Assembly (NCBI RefSeq): GCF_012971725.1 | Contig: NZ_CP048833.1 | Span: forward strand, 4,278,001-4,342,000 | Source: Pseudomonas multiresinivorans | GTDB taxonomy: Bacteria > Pseudomonadota > Gammaproteobacteria > Pseudomonadales > Pseudomonadaceae | Direction: 5' to 3' | DNA: 64,000 nt | In this document: positions 53,713 to 62,004 of the stretch, in pieces | How the letters are laid out: each line of letters opens with the position of its first letter | Position numbering within the stretch: the stretch's first letter is position 1 | Position numbers and translations under genes: made by a program | The notes under the pieces: generated by a model | Databases searched by the model: none | What the model was told of the DNA's origin: nothing | What the model saw: only the letters and a program-made list of their open reading frames with translations

Positions 53713-55395
53713 TCAGAACGTACGGCTGACGGTGAAGGCGATGAAGTCGCGGTCTTTGAGCGACTGTTCGAAGGTGTAGTGGTTGTCTGCGTCCAGGAAG
53801 GTGTTCTCCGGGCCGTAGTAGTGCGTGTAGGTCAGGCCCAGGTTCCAGGTATTCAGGTAGTTACCCTTCAGGCCGATGTTGATATCGCCGCCGTGATCGG
53901 CGCCAAAACCTGTACCCAGTGCCTCGGAGGCGCCATTGGTGTAGCTGGCACCGATCGGTACGGACAGATCCAGGCCCGGCAGGAACTGGCGGTACATGGG
54001 CTCGTAAACCAAGCGCAGGCTGGTAGCGTCGCGATCTGCATTCGGGTCGAGAGCATCATGGTTCTTGCTAACGCTCATGACTCGGTTCCAAGCGATCTCA
54101 CCCAGGAAATTGGCTTCCGGTGCGATGAAGCTCGGCTCAAGGCTCGACAGCCACGACAGGTTCGCGTGCAGAGTGCGACCAGTCGCGTAAACAGGGTCAT
54201 CGTCGTTGTTGATCGCTTCACCCGGAGCCAAAGCGTGCTGGCTGGTAGATGCCAACGGCTGGTTCCAACGAGTGGAAAGCTCACCTGCAACGTTGAAATT
54301 ACCCAGAGTGGTAGAGAAGCTCGCCCCGAGAGCCTCGATCCCCTCCGGGTAAACCCAGTAGTACTCACCCGCCTTACCAGTCATAGGATTAAGGTGCGCG
54401 AAGTCCGGGCGAACATTCAGCTGCGGGTTCTTGTCGTGGAAGCGGATGGCGTAGACGCCCCAATCCACGGTCTCAGTCCGCCAACGAACCTGCAGACCAC
54501 CTTGACCGGAGTCCTTCGCCTCTTTGTCGTTGCCGTGATAGAACGCCAACGGTTGAGCACCTGGGAACAGCGGTGCACCGATGAACATGCGTTCGTTGCC
54601 ATCGCCAAAGGTGTCCGAGGTGGAGAAGTAGCTACCGGCGGCCGGCAGGCGGTTAGCTTCCCACTCGAACTGGTAGTAGGCGGCGACCGAGACGTCAGGG
54701 GTGATCTGCAGCTGCCCAGAGATCTGCTGTACCGGACGAATGAGTTCTTTGAACTGGGTGTTCGGTACAGACAGGCCTTTGACCACGTCGATCGGGGCCA
54801 TACCGCCGGCGATGCCGTTCATGCCATAGAAGAGACTTTCCCCCCATTGCATTGCGTACTGCCCAACGCGACCCGAAGCTTGCATGTCGCCAATGTCGGT
54901 CTTGCCGAAAATGAAGGCATCCAGCAGCTCACCTTTTCGACCATGCAAGGTACGGGTGTCATCGGTGAACTCGTCGTAGTCCACGGAGTAGCTGTTGGCG
55001 CGTGAAGGGTCGTTGTTGTCAGTGCCCTTGTTATAAACGTCGTCGTACCATGCTGCACCGCTCAGACGGGCGCCTACGTTGTTGTAGGTGATGTCCAGCT
55101 CGGAAAGCAGATCCAGACGATTGGAAATCAGGCCCTTATCGAAGTTGCGGTCACCGTCGTCCTGGTTGAGAGCAGTTTGCCCCTCAGTCAGTTTGTCGCT
55201 CTGATCTTTTGTGCGCCAAGCAGCGCTGTACTTCAGAGTGTTATCCCAGCGGGCGCGAAGATCAGGATTCCCAGTGTCGAATTCGAAAGCATGGGCGTCA
55301 GGCACCCCGGCGGTTATAGCCAGGATCGAGATAGCGAAAGCCAGAGGCTTGAGCGGCGGCAACGGCCGCGCGGGTGCACGCTTGCTAGACAGCAT
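53713..55395 (-). CDS. DUF1302 outer-membrane protein
   Basis: A 560-residue barrel-type protein: signal peptide ending AHA-F near residue 36, then FEFDTGNPDLRARWDNTLKYSAAWR, alternating amphipathic strands, and a Phe-terminated barrel end (FIAFTVSRTF). Proposed as the outer-membrane channel of the DUF1302/DUF1329/RND uptake set. A-rich leader 55402-55426 precedes it, 84 bases after the monooxygenase gene, so transcription may restart here. Confidence 0.9.
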   Translation of the reverse strand: MLSSKRAPARPLPPLKPLAFAISILAITAGVPDAHAFEFDTGNPDLRARWDNTLKYSAAWRTKDQSDKLTEGQTALNQDDGDRNFDKGLISNRLDLLSELDITYNNVGARLSGAAWYDDVYNKGTDNNDPSRANSYSVDYDEFTDDTRTLHGRKGELLDAFIFGKTDIGDMQASGRVGQYAMQWGESLFYGMNGIAGGMAPIDVVKGLSVPNTQFKELIRPVQQISGQLQITPDVSVAAYYQFEWEANRLPAAGSYFSTSDTFGDGNERMFIGAPLFPGAQPLAFYHGNDKEAKDSGQGGLQVRWRTETVDWGVYAIRFHDKNPQLNVRPDFAHLNPMTGKAGEYYWVYPEGIEALGASFSTTLGNFNVAGELSTRWNQPLASTSQHALAPGEAINNDDDPVYATGRTLHANLSWLSSLEPSFIAPEANFLGEIAWNRVMSVSKNHDALDPNADRDATSLRLVYEPMYRQFLPGLDLSVPIGASYTNGASEALGTGFGADHGGDINIGLKGNYLNTWNLGLTYTHYYGPENTFLDADNHYTFEQSLKDRDFIAFTVSRTF

Positions 55396-55401
55396 TTAAG
55401 T

Positions 55402-55426
55402 CACCTCAATTATTGTTTTTGTAAGT
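55402..55426 (-). promoter_or_regulatory. A-rich leader motif (DUF1302 gene)
   Basis: Minus strand: CTTACAAAAACAATAATTGA, then GG; a weaker match to CATAA but with a clear AAnAAnAA-type run just before the ribosome site. Confidence 0.5.
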
Positions 55427-55479
55427 CAGTGTTGGCTTGCAATCAGGCGCGCCCACGCACGGCGCGCCTGATGGGTTAC

Positions 55480-56601
55480 TCAGATGGGGCGGGCGGTGAG
55501 CTCCAGCATTTGCTTGACCAGAGCAATGCGGTCGAAATGGCGGTCTTGCTCCATTTCTTTTTCGCCGGCAAACAGAGACTTCTGACTGATGAACCGGCAG
55601 CGCTCGAAGCGTCGATCCATGAAGCGCTGCAGTTGCTCAGCCACGGTGCCGCCAGCAGTCAGCTCTTCACTCAGGACAACCGCATCCTCAATTGCCATAC
55701 CAGCGCCCTGCCCCAGGTGCGGAGTAGTGGCATGCGCCGCATCGCCAATCAGGAGCACGCGCCCCTGATGCCAAGGCTCATCGACGAAAACTGCTTCAAG
55801 CGGTTTGTAGACAACTTGGGAGTTGTCCGTAATTTGCTCGCGCAACTGACCGATCAGGCCACCAAAGCCAGCAAGACGCTTGCGAAGCTCGGCAGCAAGC
55901 GAGCTTTCATCCATCCAGGGATTGCCTGGCTCGTGAGAGGTGGTGAAGAGGTACATCAGGTCATCTGCCAGAGGAACGAGACCGGCATTGCCGGACGGGC
56001 CCTGATAGTTGGCCAGGTGATCGATCTCTGCAGGACGAGGGAAGTTGTAGCGCCAAACCGATTGACCAGTGAAACGCGGCTGGTACTTGTCGCCGAAAAG
56101 CAGGCTACGTACTTTCGAGAACAGACCATCAGCCCCAACCACGAGCGAGTAACGAGCCTGACTGCCATCACTGAACACTACGTCAACGCCGTCAGCGTCC
56201 TGCTCAAAGCTCTCAATGGAGGTACCAAGTCGTACTTGGGTACCCAGCTCAATAGCCGTCTCACTGAGCACCTTATGTAGGGCACGGCGCGAGATACCGA
56301 CGTTGGCAGGATAATCGGGGCCGGCAAGGCGCTGACCGGGGATGCGAACGAGCGGCACGCCGTCAGTGGTGTAGATGCCAACGTCCTCGAACGCGTAGGC
56401 AGCGTCAAGGTAGGCATCTAGCAGGCCCAGCTTGGCCATTTCGCGAACGACGTTGCTCTGCTGGATGATGCCTACGCCGTAGACAGTCCACTCAGTCTTG
56501 AGCTCGACCAGATCGACCTCAATACCTTTACGGCGCAAGGCGATGGCGGCACACAGACCACCGATGCCACCACCGACGACAAGTACTTTTTCAGTATTCA
56601 T
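55480..56601 (-). CDS. FAD-dependent aromatic monooxygenase
   Basis: Class A flavoprotein hydroxylase of 373 residues. FAD motifs: VVGGGIGGLCAAIALRRKG (dinucleotide-binding), VVGADGLFSKVRSLLFG (DG motif), and LLIGDAAHATTPHLGQGAGMAIEDAVVL (GD motif). It would use NAD(P)H and oxygen to hydroxylate a phenolic ring, making a catechol-like substrate for the VOC dioxygenase two genes upstream. Start at 56601. It has its own A-rich leader. Similar in role to FdeE of flavanone degradation; that is a comparison of gene sets, not an identity claim. Confidence 0.9.
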   Translation of the reverse strand: MNTEKVLVVGGGIGGLCAAIALRRKGIEVDLVELKTEWTVYGVGIIQQSNVVREMAKLGLLDAYLDAAYAFEDVGIYTTDGVPLVRIPGQRLAGPDYPANVGISRRALHKVLSETAIELGTQVRLGTSIESFEQDADGVDVVFSDGSQARYSLVVGADGLFSKVRSLLFGDKYQPRFTGQSVWRYNFPRPAEIDHLANYQGPSGNAGLVPLADDLMYLFTTSHEPGNPWMDESSLAAELRKRLAGFGGLIGQLREQITDNSQVVYKPLEAVFVDEPWHQGRVLLIGDAAHATTPHLGQGAGMAIEDAVVLSEELTAGGTVAEQLQRFMDRRFERCRFISQKSLFAGEKEMEQDRHFDRIALVKQMLELTARPI

Positions 56602-56614
56602 GGCGTTACTCACA

Positions 56615-56634
56615 CGTGTTGTTCTTGTTCTCCG
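56615..56634 (-). promoter_or_regulatory. A-rich leader motif (FAD monooxygenase)
   Basis: Minus strand: GGAGAACAAGAACAACACG; AAnAAnAA-type repeat 13 bases before the start codon, without a CATAA box. Confidence 0.5.
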
Positions 56635-56699
56635 CATCCTGGTTAGACGCGGCCGTTATTCGTGCCTAGGTTGAGTTTCTAGAGCACAGTGGGATTTGA

Positions 56700-57098
56700 C
56701 TAATCGAGTCCTCGGATGCGACCTATCGCGCTGCGCGATACCTCAATGGCATTGCCGGTTTCATCGAGACAAAGAACGAGCACCCCGCCCTCACACTTGA
56801 ACTCCAGCGCCGTCAGCGACTCCCCAAGGCAGGGCCCGAAAACACACTTACCGGTGTCCGGCAGGAACTGAGCGCCATGTGCGTAACAGATGACTCGCTG
56901 CCCATCGGCCGATAGGAATCGATCCTTTCGATACTCGAGGCGCACATCGAGGTGGGGACAGCTATTGCGGTAGACCCGCACCTCACCTCGATGCATAAGT
57001 GCAAACAGGGTGTCTCGGCCTCTTCCGAATGGATCGAAGCCGAGCGCCTCGCCCTCCTTCAAACGATCAAGAGGACAAAGCGATACACCGCGCTTCAC
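56700..57098 (-). CDS. Rieske [2Fe-2S] ferredoxin-type protein
   Basis: A 132-residue single Rieske domain. Cluster ligands: NSCPHLDVRLEY (CxH) and RVICYAHGAQFLPDTGKC (CxxH), with the following PCLGESLTALEF. No oxygenase alpha-subunit is present, so it probably passes electrons to, or senses redox for, one of the cluster oxygenases. Starts three bases after the dioxygenase stop. Confidence 0.88.
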   Translation of the reverse strand: MKRGVSLCPLDRLKEGEALGFDPFGRGRDTLFALMHRGEVRVYRNSCPHLDVRLEYRKDRFLSADGQRVICYAHGAQFLPDTGKCVFGPCLGESLTALEFKCEGGVLVLCLDETGNAIEVSRSAIGRIRGLD

Positions 57099-57101
57099 GA
57101 C

Positions 57102-58043
57102 TTAGCCCTGCTTGGGCGGCGGGCCACCCGGGGCCCATTTCTCGCGAGAGGTGAAGAGGAACAACTGGGAGTTGTCTGCGGACATCGGAGCCTGACGAGC
57201 AGCCCAGGCATCGTCGTGCTTGTCCATGTCGGCGTCATACTCGATATGGCAGCCCAAGGGGCTGTTGAAATACCAGAACCAGTTGGAACCGAAGAGGTGG
57301 CGGCCAGGGCCCCAGAAGCTAGTCCAGCCCTTCTCCTGGAAGCGAGTGCCGGCAAGTAGCACTTCGGTACCGCTCCCCATATGGAAGGTGAAGTGTTCGC
57401 AGCCCTTCATGTGCGGCGGGGTCTGAATCATGAACAGGCAGTGATGATCGTCCATGCCTTTTGCACGCATGAACGGGCCGACGCCGACAAAGCTGTCGGT
57501 AGTTACGAAGCCCAGGCGATCACGGTAGAAAGCCTCCCCCTTCGCGACATCGGGAACGAAATACACGACGTGGGAAAGCGTGCGTGGCAGGGCTTTCATA
57601 GTCGGAGTAATGCCCGGCTGGTTTACGGGGCGCTGCGGTGCTGTACCAGGAGCATTGGTTAGATCAGCGGGAGCATCGAAGTGGCGACGCCACGAAACTT
57701 GGAAAGCAATCGCAAACCCAAGATCGTCGACGGTGTGAAGTGCACCATTCGAGTCACGACGCACTTCGCGATCTCTGCTCAGCTCATCTTCGATGGCGGC
57801 GAGGTCGGCAGCGCTGGCGACGCCGTAAATGGTCTCACGCAGAGACGGCGCCGGGCCGATTGCTGGCGGGAGTTCCGCATCATCAGGGCGACGAATGATG
57901 ATGGCCGAACCATCTAAGGCTTCAAAATGGCCGCCGTTTTCGTCCAGCTGGACAGTCGACAGCCCGTAATCACGAAGGCAATCAGCGCAGGCTTGCAGGT
58001 CATCGACGCCAAATACCAAGGCATCAAGGCCAAGAATGTTCAT
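57102..58043 (-). CDS. VOC-fold extradiol-type dioxygenase
   Basis: A 313-residue two-module vicinal-oxygen-chelate protein. The C-terminal module (about 150-300) carries candidate metal ligands His158 (LSHVVYFV), His217 (CEHFTFHMG) and Glu268 (CHIEYDAD), in the spacing of 2,3-dihydroxybiphenyl dioxygenases. The N-terminal module (MNILGLDALVFGVDD) lacks ligands, as usual. First gene of the minus-strand run and divergent from the LysR gene, so it is likely the key ring-cleavage enzyme. Start at 58043 after TGGAG. Confidence 0.88.
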   Translation of the reverse strand: MNILGLDALVFGVDDLQACADCLRDYGLSTVQLDENGGHFEALDGSAIIIRRPDDAELPPAIGPAPSLRETIYGVASAADLAAIEDELSRDREVRRDSNGALHTVDDLGFAIAFQVSWRRHFDAPADLTNAPGTAPQRPVNQPGITPTMKALPRTLSHVVYFVPDVAKGEAFYRDRLGFVTTDSFVGVGPFMRAKGMDDHHCLFMIQTPPHMKGCEHFTFHMGSGTEVLLAGTRFQEKGWTSFWGPGRHLFGSNWFWYFNSPLGCHIEYDADMDKHDDAWAARQAPMSADNSQLFLFTSREKWAPGGPPPKQG

Positions 58044-58315
58044 GGCTACCACTCCATTGAAATTATGATCCGGCGGCGTAGCCGGTGGTGGTGTCGTTGC
58101 GGTAGGCATGCCGCTCGACTGGAGCGGAGATTGCTTTGGAGAGGTAGGGGTGACTAATCGCGAGTCAGGATGGCAGCTATCCAGAAACGCGATACATGGC
58201 TTGAAACAAGCCGAGACGGGGGTTTCCGACGATTAGGGCGGTTAATCCCTTGACGTATCGAGAATGCCGCACGAAGGTATCGCAAAAATAACTACAAGAA
58301 CCGAGATGCATCGCC
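58044..58315. promoter_or_regulatory. Divergent LysR-controlled promoter region
   Basis: 272 bases between the dioxygenase and LysR genes. CGATAC recurs: CGCGATACATGG at 58188-58199, inverted TTTGCGATACCTTC at 58273-58286 and inverted CTCGATACGTC near 58250-58260; TTTCACGATACCTCG also occurs upstream of the hydrolase (59361-59375). Possible LysR sites. Confidence 0.45.
58288..58301 (+). promoter_or_regulatory. ATAA-A-rich leader motif (LysR gene)
   Basis: ATAACTACAAGAAC, 15 bases before the LysR start; nearly the same as the hydrolase leader motif. Confidence 0.5.
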
Positions 58316-59260
58316 ATGCGTTTTCATCATCTGGATCTGAACCTTCTGGTAGCCCTCGACGTGCTATTGGAAGAACAGAACATCACCCGTGCTGCCGAAC
58401 GTCTTCACATGACCCAGTCCGCCACTAGCGGAGTGCTGGGCCGGCTCCGAAAGTATTTTGAGGATGACCTGCTCGTTCAAGTTGGCAGGTCAATGCAACC
58501 TACCCCTTACGCACTGGAGCTCGCTGGCCCCGTGCGAGAGGTGCTGTTGACCATACGCTCCTCCATCACTGCAAAGCCCGTGTTCGATCCTGCGTCGAGC
58601 AAGCGCCATTTCCGCCTGATCGCCTCTGACTATCTGATCAGCGTTCTTTTTTCTCAGGTGATCCAGCGCATTCACAAAGAAGCGCCAGGTATCACCTTCG
58701 AAATGCATCCACCTGGTGAACAGGCGGTGGAAATGACACTGCGGGGTGAGGTCGACCTCATGTTCGTTCCTGAGCGCTATCTCATAGAGGGACACCCTTC
58801 TCAACTGCTTTTCGAGGAGGAGCACGTCTGTGTTGTATGGAAGGGAAATACGGCTGTCGGAGACACTCTGACGCTGGAGCAGTACATGGATATGGGCCAC
58901 ATCTCAGTCGCGTTCGGCCGCTCTAGGCAGTTGAGCATTGAGGATTGGTTCATGAGCCAGTACGGATTCAAGCGCCGTCTTGAGGTCATCACCAACGACT
59001 TCAACACGCTACCGCAGCTATTGGTCGGCACGCATCGCATCGCAACCATGCACCGCCGTCTGGCGGAGCTGTACGCCCAATACCTGCCCCTCCGAATCCT
59101 TCCTGCACCAGTGAAAATTCCCGTTATGCGTGAGAGCATGCAATGGCATCGCAGCATGGACGGTGACCCTATGCATCGATGGTTAAGGGAGAAAGTTAGC
59201 GAGTTCATCCGCTCGCTCGACCAAGCCAGTGAGCAATCGAAGGAAGCGAAAGCCTCCTGA
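58316..59260 (+). CDS. LysR-family regulator, NahR/NodD-like branch
   Basis: A 314-residue regulator. The start RFHHLDLNLLVALDVLLEEQNITRAAERLHMTQSATSGVLGRLR is typical of the NodD/NahR/SyrM branch, whose ligands are phenolics such as flavonoids and salicylate. Effector domain follows (RHFRLIASDYLISVLFSQVIQRIHKEAPGITFEM). Divergent from the catabolic run and therefore its likely activator; also may act at the hydrolase promoter. Confidence 0.92.
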   Translation: MRFHHLDLNLLVALDVLLEEQNITRAAERLHMTQSATSGVLGRLRKYFEDDLLVQVGRSMQPTPYALELAGPVREVLLTIRSSITAKPVFDPASSKRHFRLIASDYLISVLFSQVIQRIHKEAPGITFEMHPPGEQAVEMTLRGEVDLMFVPERYLIEGHPSQLLFEEEHVCVVWKGNTAVGDTLTLEQYMDMGHISVAFGRSRQLSIEDWFMSQYGFKRRLEVITNDFNTLPQLLVGTHRIATMHRRLAELYAQYLPLRILPAPVKIPVMRESMQWHRSMDGDPMHRWLREKVSEFIRSLDQASEQSKEAKAS

Positions 59261-59474
59261 GTCACCCAACGATCTACTTCTCGGAAACGCGCCATCTTCA
59301 ATAGATGGCGCACCCACCTATTCAACATCTCTAGCGCTGGCTCTCACACGGAGCATCGCGTTTCACGATACCTCGCATCCCTAGACGCGATTGGCCAAAA
59401 CTGACTGCTCTGAATAACGTCCTGACCTGATCGTGCCCGGCGTGCCTGAAGTTTCCGGGTTCACTTTCCGACCG

Positions 59475-59492
59475 CATAAGGACAACAAGAAC
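59475..59492 (+). promoter_or_regulatory. CATAA-A-rich leader motif (hydrolase gene)
   Basis: CATAAGGACAACAAGAAC directly abuts the ATG; AACAAGAA overlaps the ribosome site, an ideal place for Hfq/Crc to block translation. Confidence 0.6.
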
Positions 59493-60650
59493 ATGTTCCG
59501 TTACTTCCCTACCAACTACGTTTGGAACCTGTCGGTGGATCTCGCCATCGAGATGGGTGCTCGCATGGGCGAAATCGAAGAGATGTGCGCCCCCCTGCAA
59601 GAAGCAGCCAAACAGCCCGATGCCGCCGGTACTGCTGCTTTCCGTGAAACCTGGGCCAAAATGGCCGATAAGCTCTGTGGGCTCGCTGAAGAGGATGAGT
59701 CTGCAGGCCGCCTGCTTTCCGCGGGAGAGAAGTACAGTCGCGCCGCCACGTATTATCTAACCTGCGAGCGCCTCCAGGCTCACGGCGCTCCCGGTCGTGA
59801 GGCCCTGTACCAACGCTTCCTGGATACCTTCGCTCGAGGCATAAAGCTGTCGAAAGAGAATTGCGAGCGAGTCGAAATCCCGTACGAAGGCAAAGTGATC
59901 TCCGGTCTCTACGTCCGCGCCGAAGGCGTTGAGGGGGCTGCCCCGCTGCTGGTTCAGGTAAATGGCCTGGACTCTACTAAGGAGATGAAATACCGCGTCG
60001 GCCTGCCGGCCTGGTTGGCCAAGCGGGGCGTATCCTCTCTCATCATCGATCAGCCTGGCACAGGTGAAGCCCTACGACTGCACGGGCTGACCGCTCGTTA
60101 CGACAGCGAGCACTGGGCAAGTCGTGTGGTCGATTGGCTGGAAACCCGTTCCGGGGTGGACGCAAAACGTATCGGCATGGAAGGTGTTTCGCTGGGTGGT
60201 TACTACTGCCCCCGCGCGGTCGCTTTTGAGCCTCGATTTGCCTGCGGTGTAGTGTGGGGCGCTAACCACGATTGGCGTGATGTCCAGAAGCGTCGCCTCG
60301 AGAAAGAAGGCAGCTTCCCTGTACCGCACTACTGGGCGCACGTTTGCTGGGTGTGGGGCGCGAAGAACATTGATGACTTCATGCGGATTTCGGAGAACGT
60401 GCATCTGGACGGCGTCCTCGACCGCATCAAGGTTCCGTTCCTGGTCACCCATGGCGAGAAGGACTCGCAGATTCCGCTCAAGTGGGCGCACCGTACCTTC
60501 GAACAATTGGTGAACAGCCCGAAGCGCGAACTGAAAATCTTCACAGATCGCGAAGGTGGCGTTCAGCACTCCAGCTTCGACAACAGCATCAATGCCGGCC
60601 AATTCATTGCCGACTGGGTTGCCGAAACTCTCGGCGGTCATACCGCATGA
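59493..60650 (+). CDS. Alpha/beta hydrolase (C-C hydrolase-like)
   Basis: A 385-residue alpha/beta hydrolase with an N-terminal helical cap (1-140) and a core with nucleophile GVSLGGYY, acid in VTHGEKDSQIP and His in GGVQHSSFD. Layout resembles 2,6-dihydroxypseudooxynicotine hydrolase and related C-C bond hydrolases that remove a side chain from a phenolic ketone. In this cluster it could split an acyl-phenol or hydrolyse an ester. Start at 59493; earlier in-frame ATG at 59433 has no ribosome site. Confidence 0.85.
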   Translation: MFRYFPTNYVWNLSVDLAIEMGARMGEIEEMCAPLQEAAKQPDAAGTAAFRETWAKMADKLCGLAEEDESAGRLLSAGEKYSRAATYYLTCERLQAHGAPGREALYQRFLDTFARGIKLSKENCERVEIPYEGKVISGLYVRAEGVEGAAPLLVQVNGLDSTKEMKYRVGLPAWLAKRGVSSLIIDQPGTGEALRLHGLTARYDSEHWASRVVDWLETRSGVDAKRIGMEGVSLGGYYCPRAVAFEPRFACGVVWGANHDWRDVQKRRLEKEGSFPVPHYWAHVCWVWGAKNIDDFMRISENVHLDGVLDRIKVPFLVTHGEKDSQIPLKWAHRTFEQLVNSPKRELKIFTDREGGVQHSSFDNSINAGQFIADWVAETLGGHTA

Positions 60651-60692
60651 GTTCAGGCTCTGCCTGCGCCATGTGCGGGCAGAGCCTACCGC

Positions 60693-61970
60693 TCACCAGA
60701 CCTTGATCGTGTAATCCACGTTTATCCGCGTCTCGTTGTCGCTTCGGAAGGTCGAGGCCGCTCCTTGTTGGTTTCTGTAGAAAGCCTCTCGCACCCGAAA
60801 TGCTAAGCCCTTGGCGGGCCCGGATTGGATGACGTATGCCAGTTCGAAATCTTTGGTCGACTCAGTGAGATCACTGCCGCCCAGCGCTGGCAGGTCAATG
60901 CTGTCGCCGTGCAGGTAACGCATCATACCTGTAAGACCGGGAACCCCCGCCGCAGCAAAGTCATAGTCATACCGAACAGCCCACGTACGCTCTTTCGGGT
61001 TCACGAAATCCGCACTCATGGTTCCGTCACTTAGTACCACCGGTTCACCGCCTGCAATGTAGGGAAATGCTGTATCCCCAAATTGCCGCATGTAACCGAC
61101 GCCCAGGCTGTGGCCACCCCAGAGATAACTGAACATTCCGCCGACATTGAGATTATCGACCTTCCCGCCTCTGGCCTGACCATCATCGCGGCTGTTGAAT
61201 ACGCGAATGTCTGACTTCAGCTTTCCGTCCCCAAGCGGCAGCGTGTGAAGCACCCCAAGGAAATCCTGGGTGTAGATGTCACGGAGCTCTGCATGGAAAA
61301 GTCGCAAGGTCAGATTGTCAGACCAGCGATAATCACCTCCGTAGAAATCAAACCGCTCAGATGTCGCGCCGGGCCGGAATCGACCGTTGGGAGCTGCCAA
61401 TCCGATCGGCTGATAGTCTGTCGAATCGCGCAGGTTGACCCTATCCATGCGGCCGACGTGTGCCGTAAGGCCGTCAATGTCATCGGAGATCATGTAGGCC
61501 CCGCGGAAGGACTGCGGGAGTAGCCGTGCGGGGCTCGCATTAATGATGGGCAACGCGGGGAACTGAGTTCCCACTGAAAGCTTGGTCTTCGAGATCTTTC
61601 CCTTCAGTGCCAAGCCCAGTTCGGAGTACTCGTCTCTAGCTTCTCGCGTCACCGGATTGTACGAAAGCAATTGGGTGCCAGTCCGGTCGGGAGATGAGTC
61701 GAGCTTGAGGCCCAGCATTCCGATGGCGTCAAGACCAATACCGATCGTACCTTCAGTGAAGCCCGAATTTGCTCTGACGATGAATCCCTGGGCCCACTCC
61801 CTGGCGGCTGAATAGGGCGTTTCGCCCTTGTAATCCCGATCCAGGTAAAAGTTGCGGGCGGTGAGAGTTAGGCTGCTGTCCTCTACGAATCCCGCGCTAG
61901 CTCCTTGCGGAAGCAAAACAAAGAGCGCCCCCAGGCCAAAAAGCCCGAGGCTAAAAAACTGATTGCTCAT
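60693..61970 (-). CDS. OprD-family outer-membrane porin
   Basis: A 425-residue porin: signal peptide ending ASA-G, then FVEDSSLTLTARNFYLDRDY (typical OprD start), REWAQGFIVRANSGFTEGTIGIGLDAIGMLGLKLD, and the C-terminal RVREAFYRNQQG ... ETRINVDYTIKVW barrel end. The OpdK/benzoate-type branch takes up aromatic acids. AAGGTGA precedes the ATG at 61970. Same strand as, and downstream of, the AAHS symporter. Confidence 0.92.
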   Translation of the reverse strand: MSNQFFSLGLFGLGALFVLLPQGASAGFVEDSSLTLTARNFYLDRDYKGETPYSAAREWAQGFIVRANSGFTEGTIGIGLDAIGMLGLKLDSSPDRTGTQLLSYNPVTREARDEYSELGLALKGKISKTKLSVGTQFPALPIINASPARLLPQSFRGAYMISDDIDGLTAHVGRMDRVNLRDSTDYQPIGLAAPNGRFRPGATSERFDFYGGDYRWSDNLTLRLFHAELRDIYTQDFLGVLHTLPLGDGKLKSDIRVFNSRDDGQARGGKVDNLNVGGMFSYLWGGHSLGVGYMRQFGDTAFPYIAGGEPVVLSDGTMSADFVNPKERTWAVRYDYDFAAAGVPGLTGMMRYLHGDSIDLPALGGSDLTESTKDFELAYVIQSGPAKGLAFRVREAFYRNQQGAASTFRSDNETRINVDYTIKVW

Positions 61971-61978
61971 AGGTGTCA

Positions 61979-61996
61979 CCTTATTGTTTTTATGGG
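61979..61996 (-). promoter_or_regulatory. CATAA-A-rich leader motif (porin gene)
   Basis: Minus strand: CCCATAAAAACAATAAGG, running into the ribosome site of the porin. Confidence 0.55.
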
Positions 61997-62004
61997 TGAA
62001 CGAA

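Noticed and set aside
53779..55005. 408-residue plus-strand frame over the DUF1302 gene
   Set aside because: Val/Gly/Arg-rich shadow; the minus-strand DUF1302 barrel with signal peptide is convincing.
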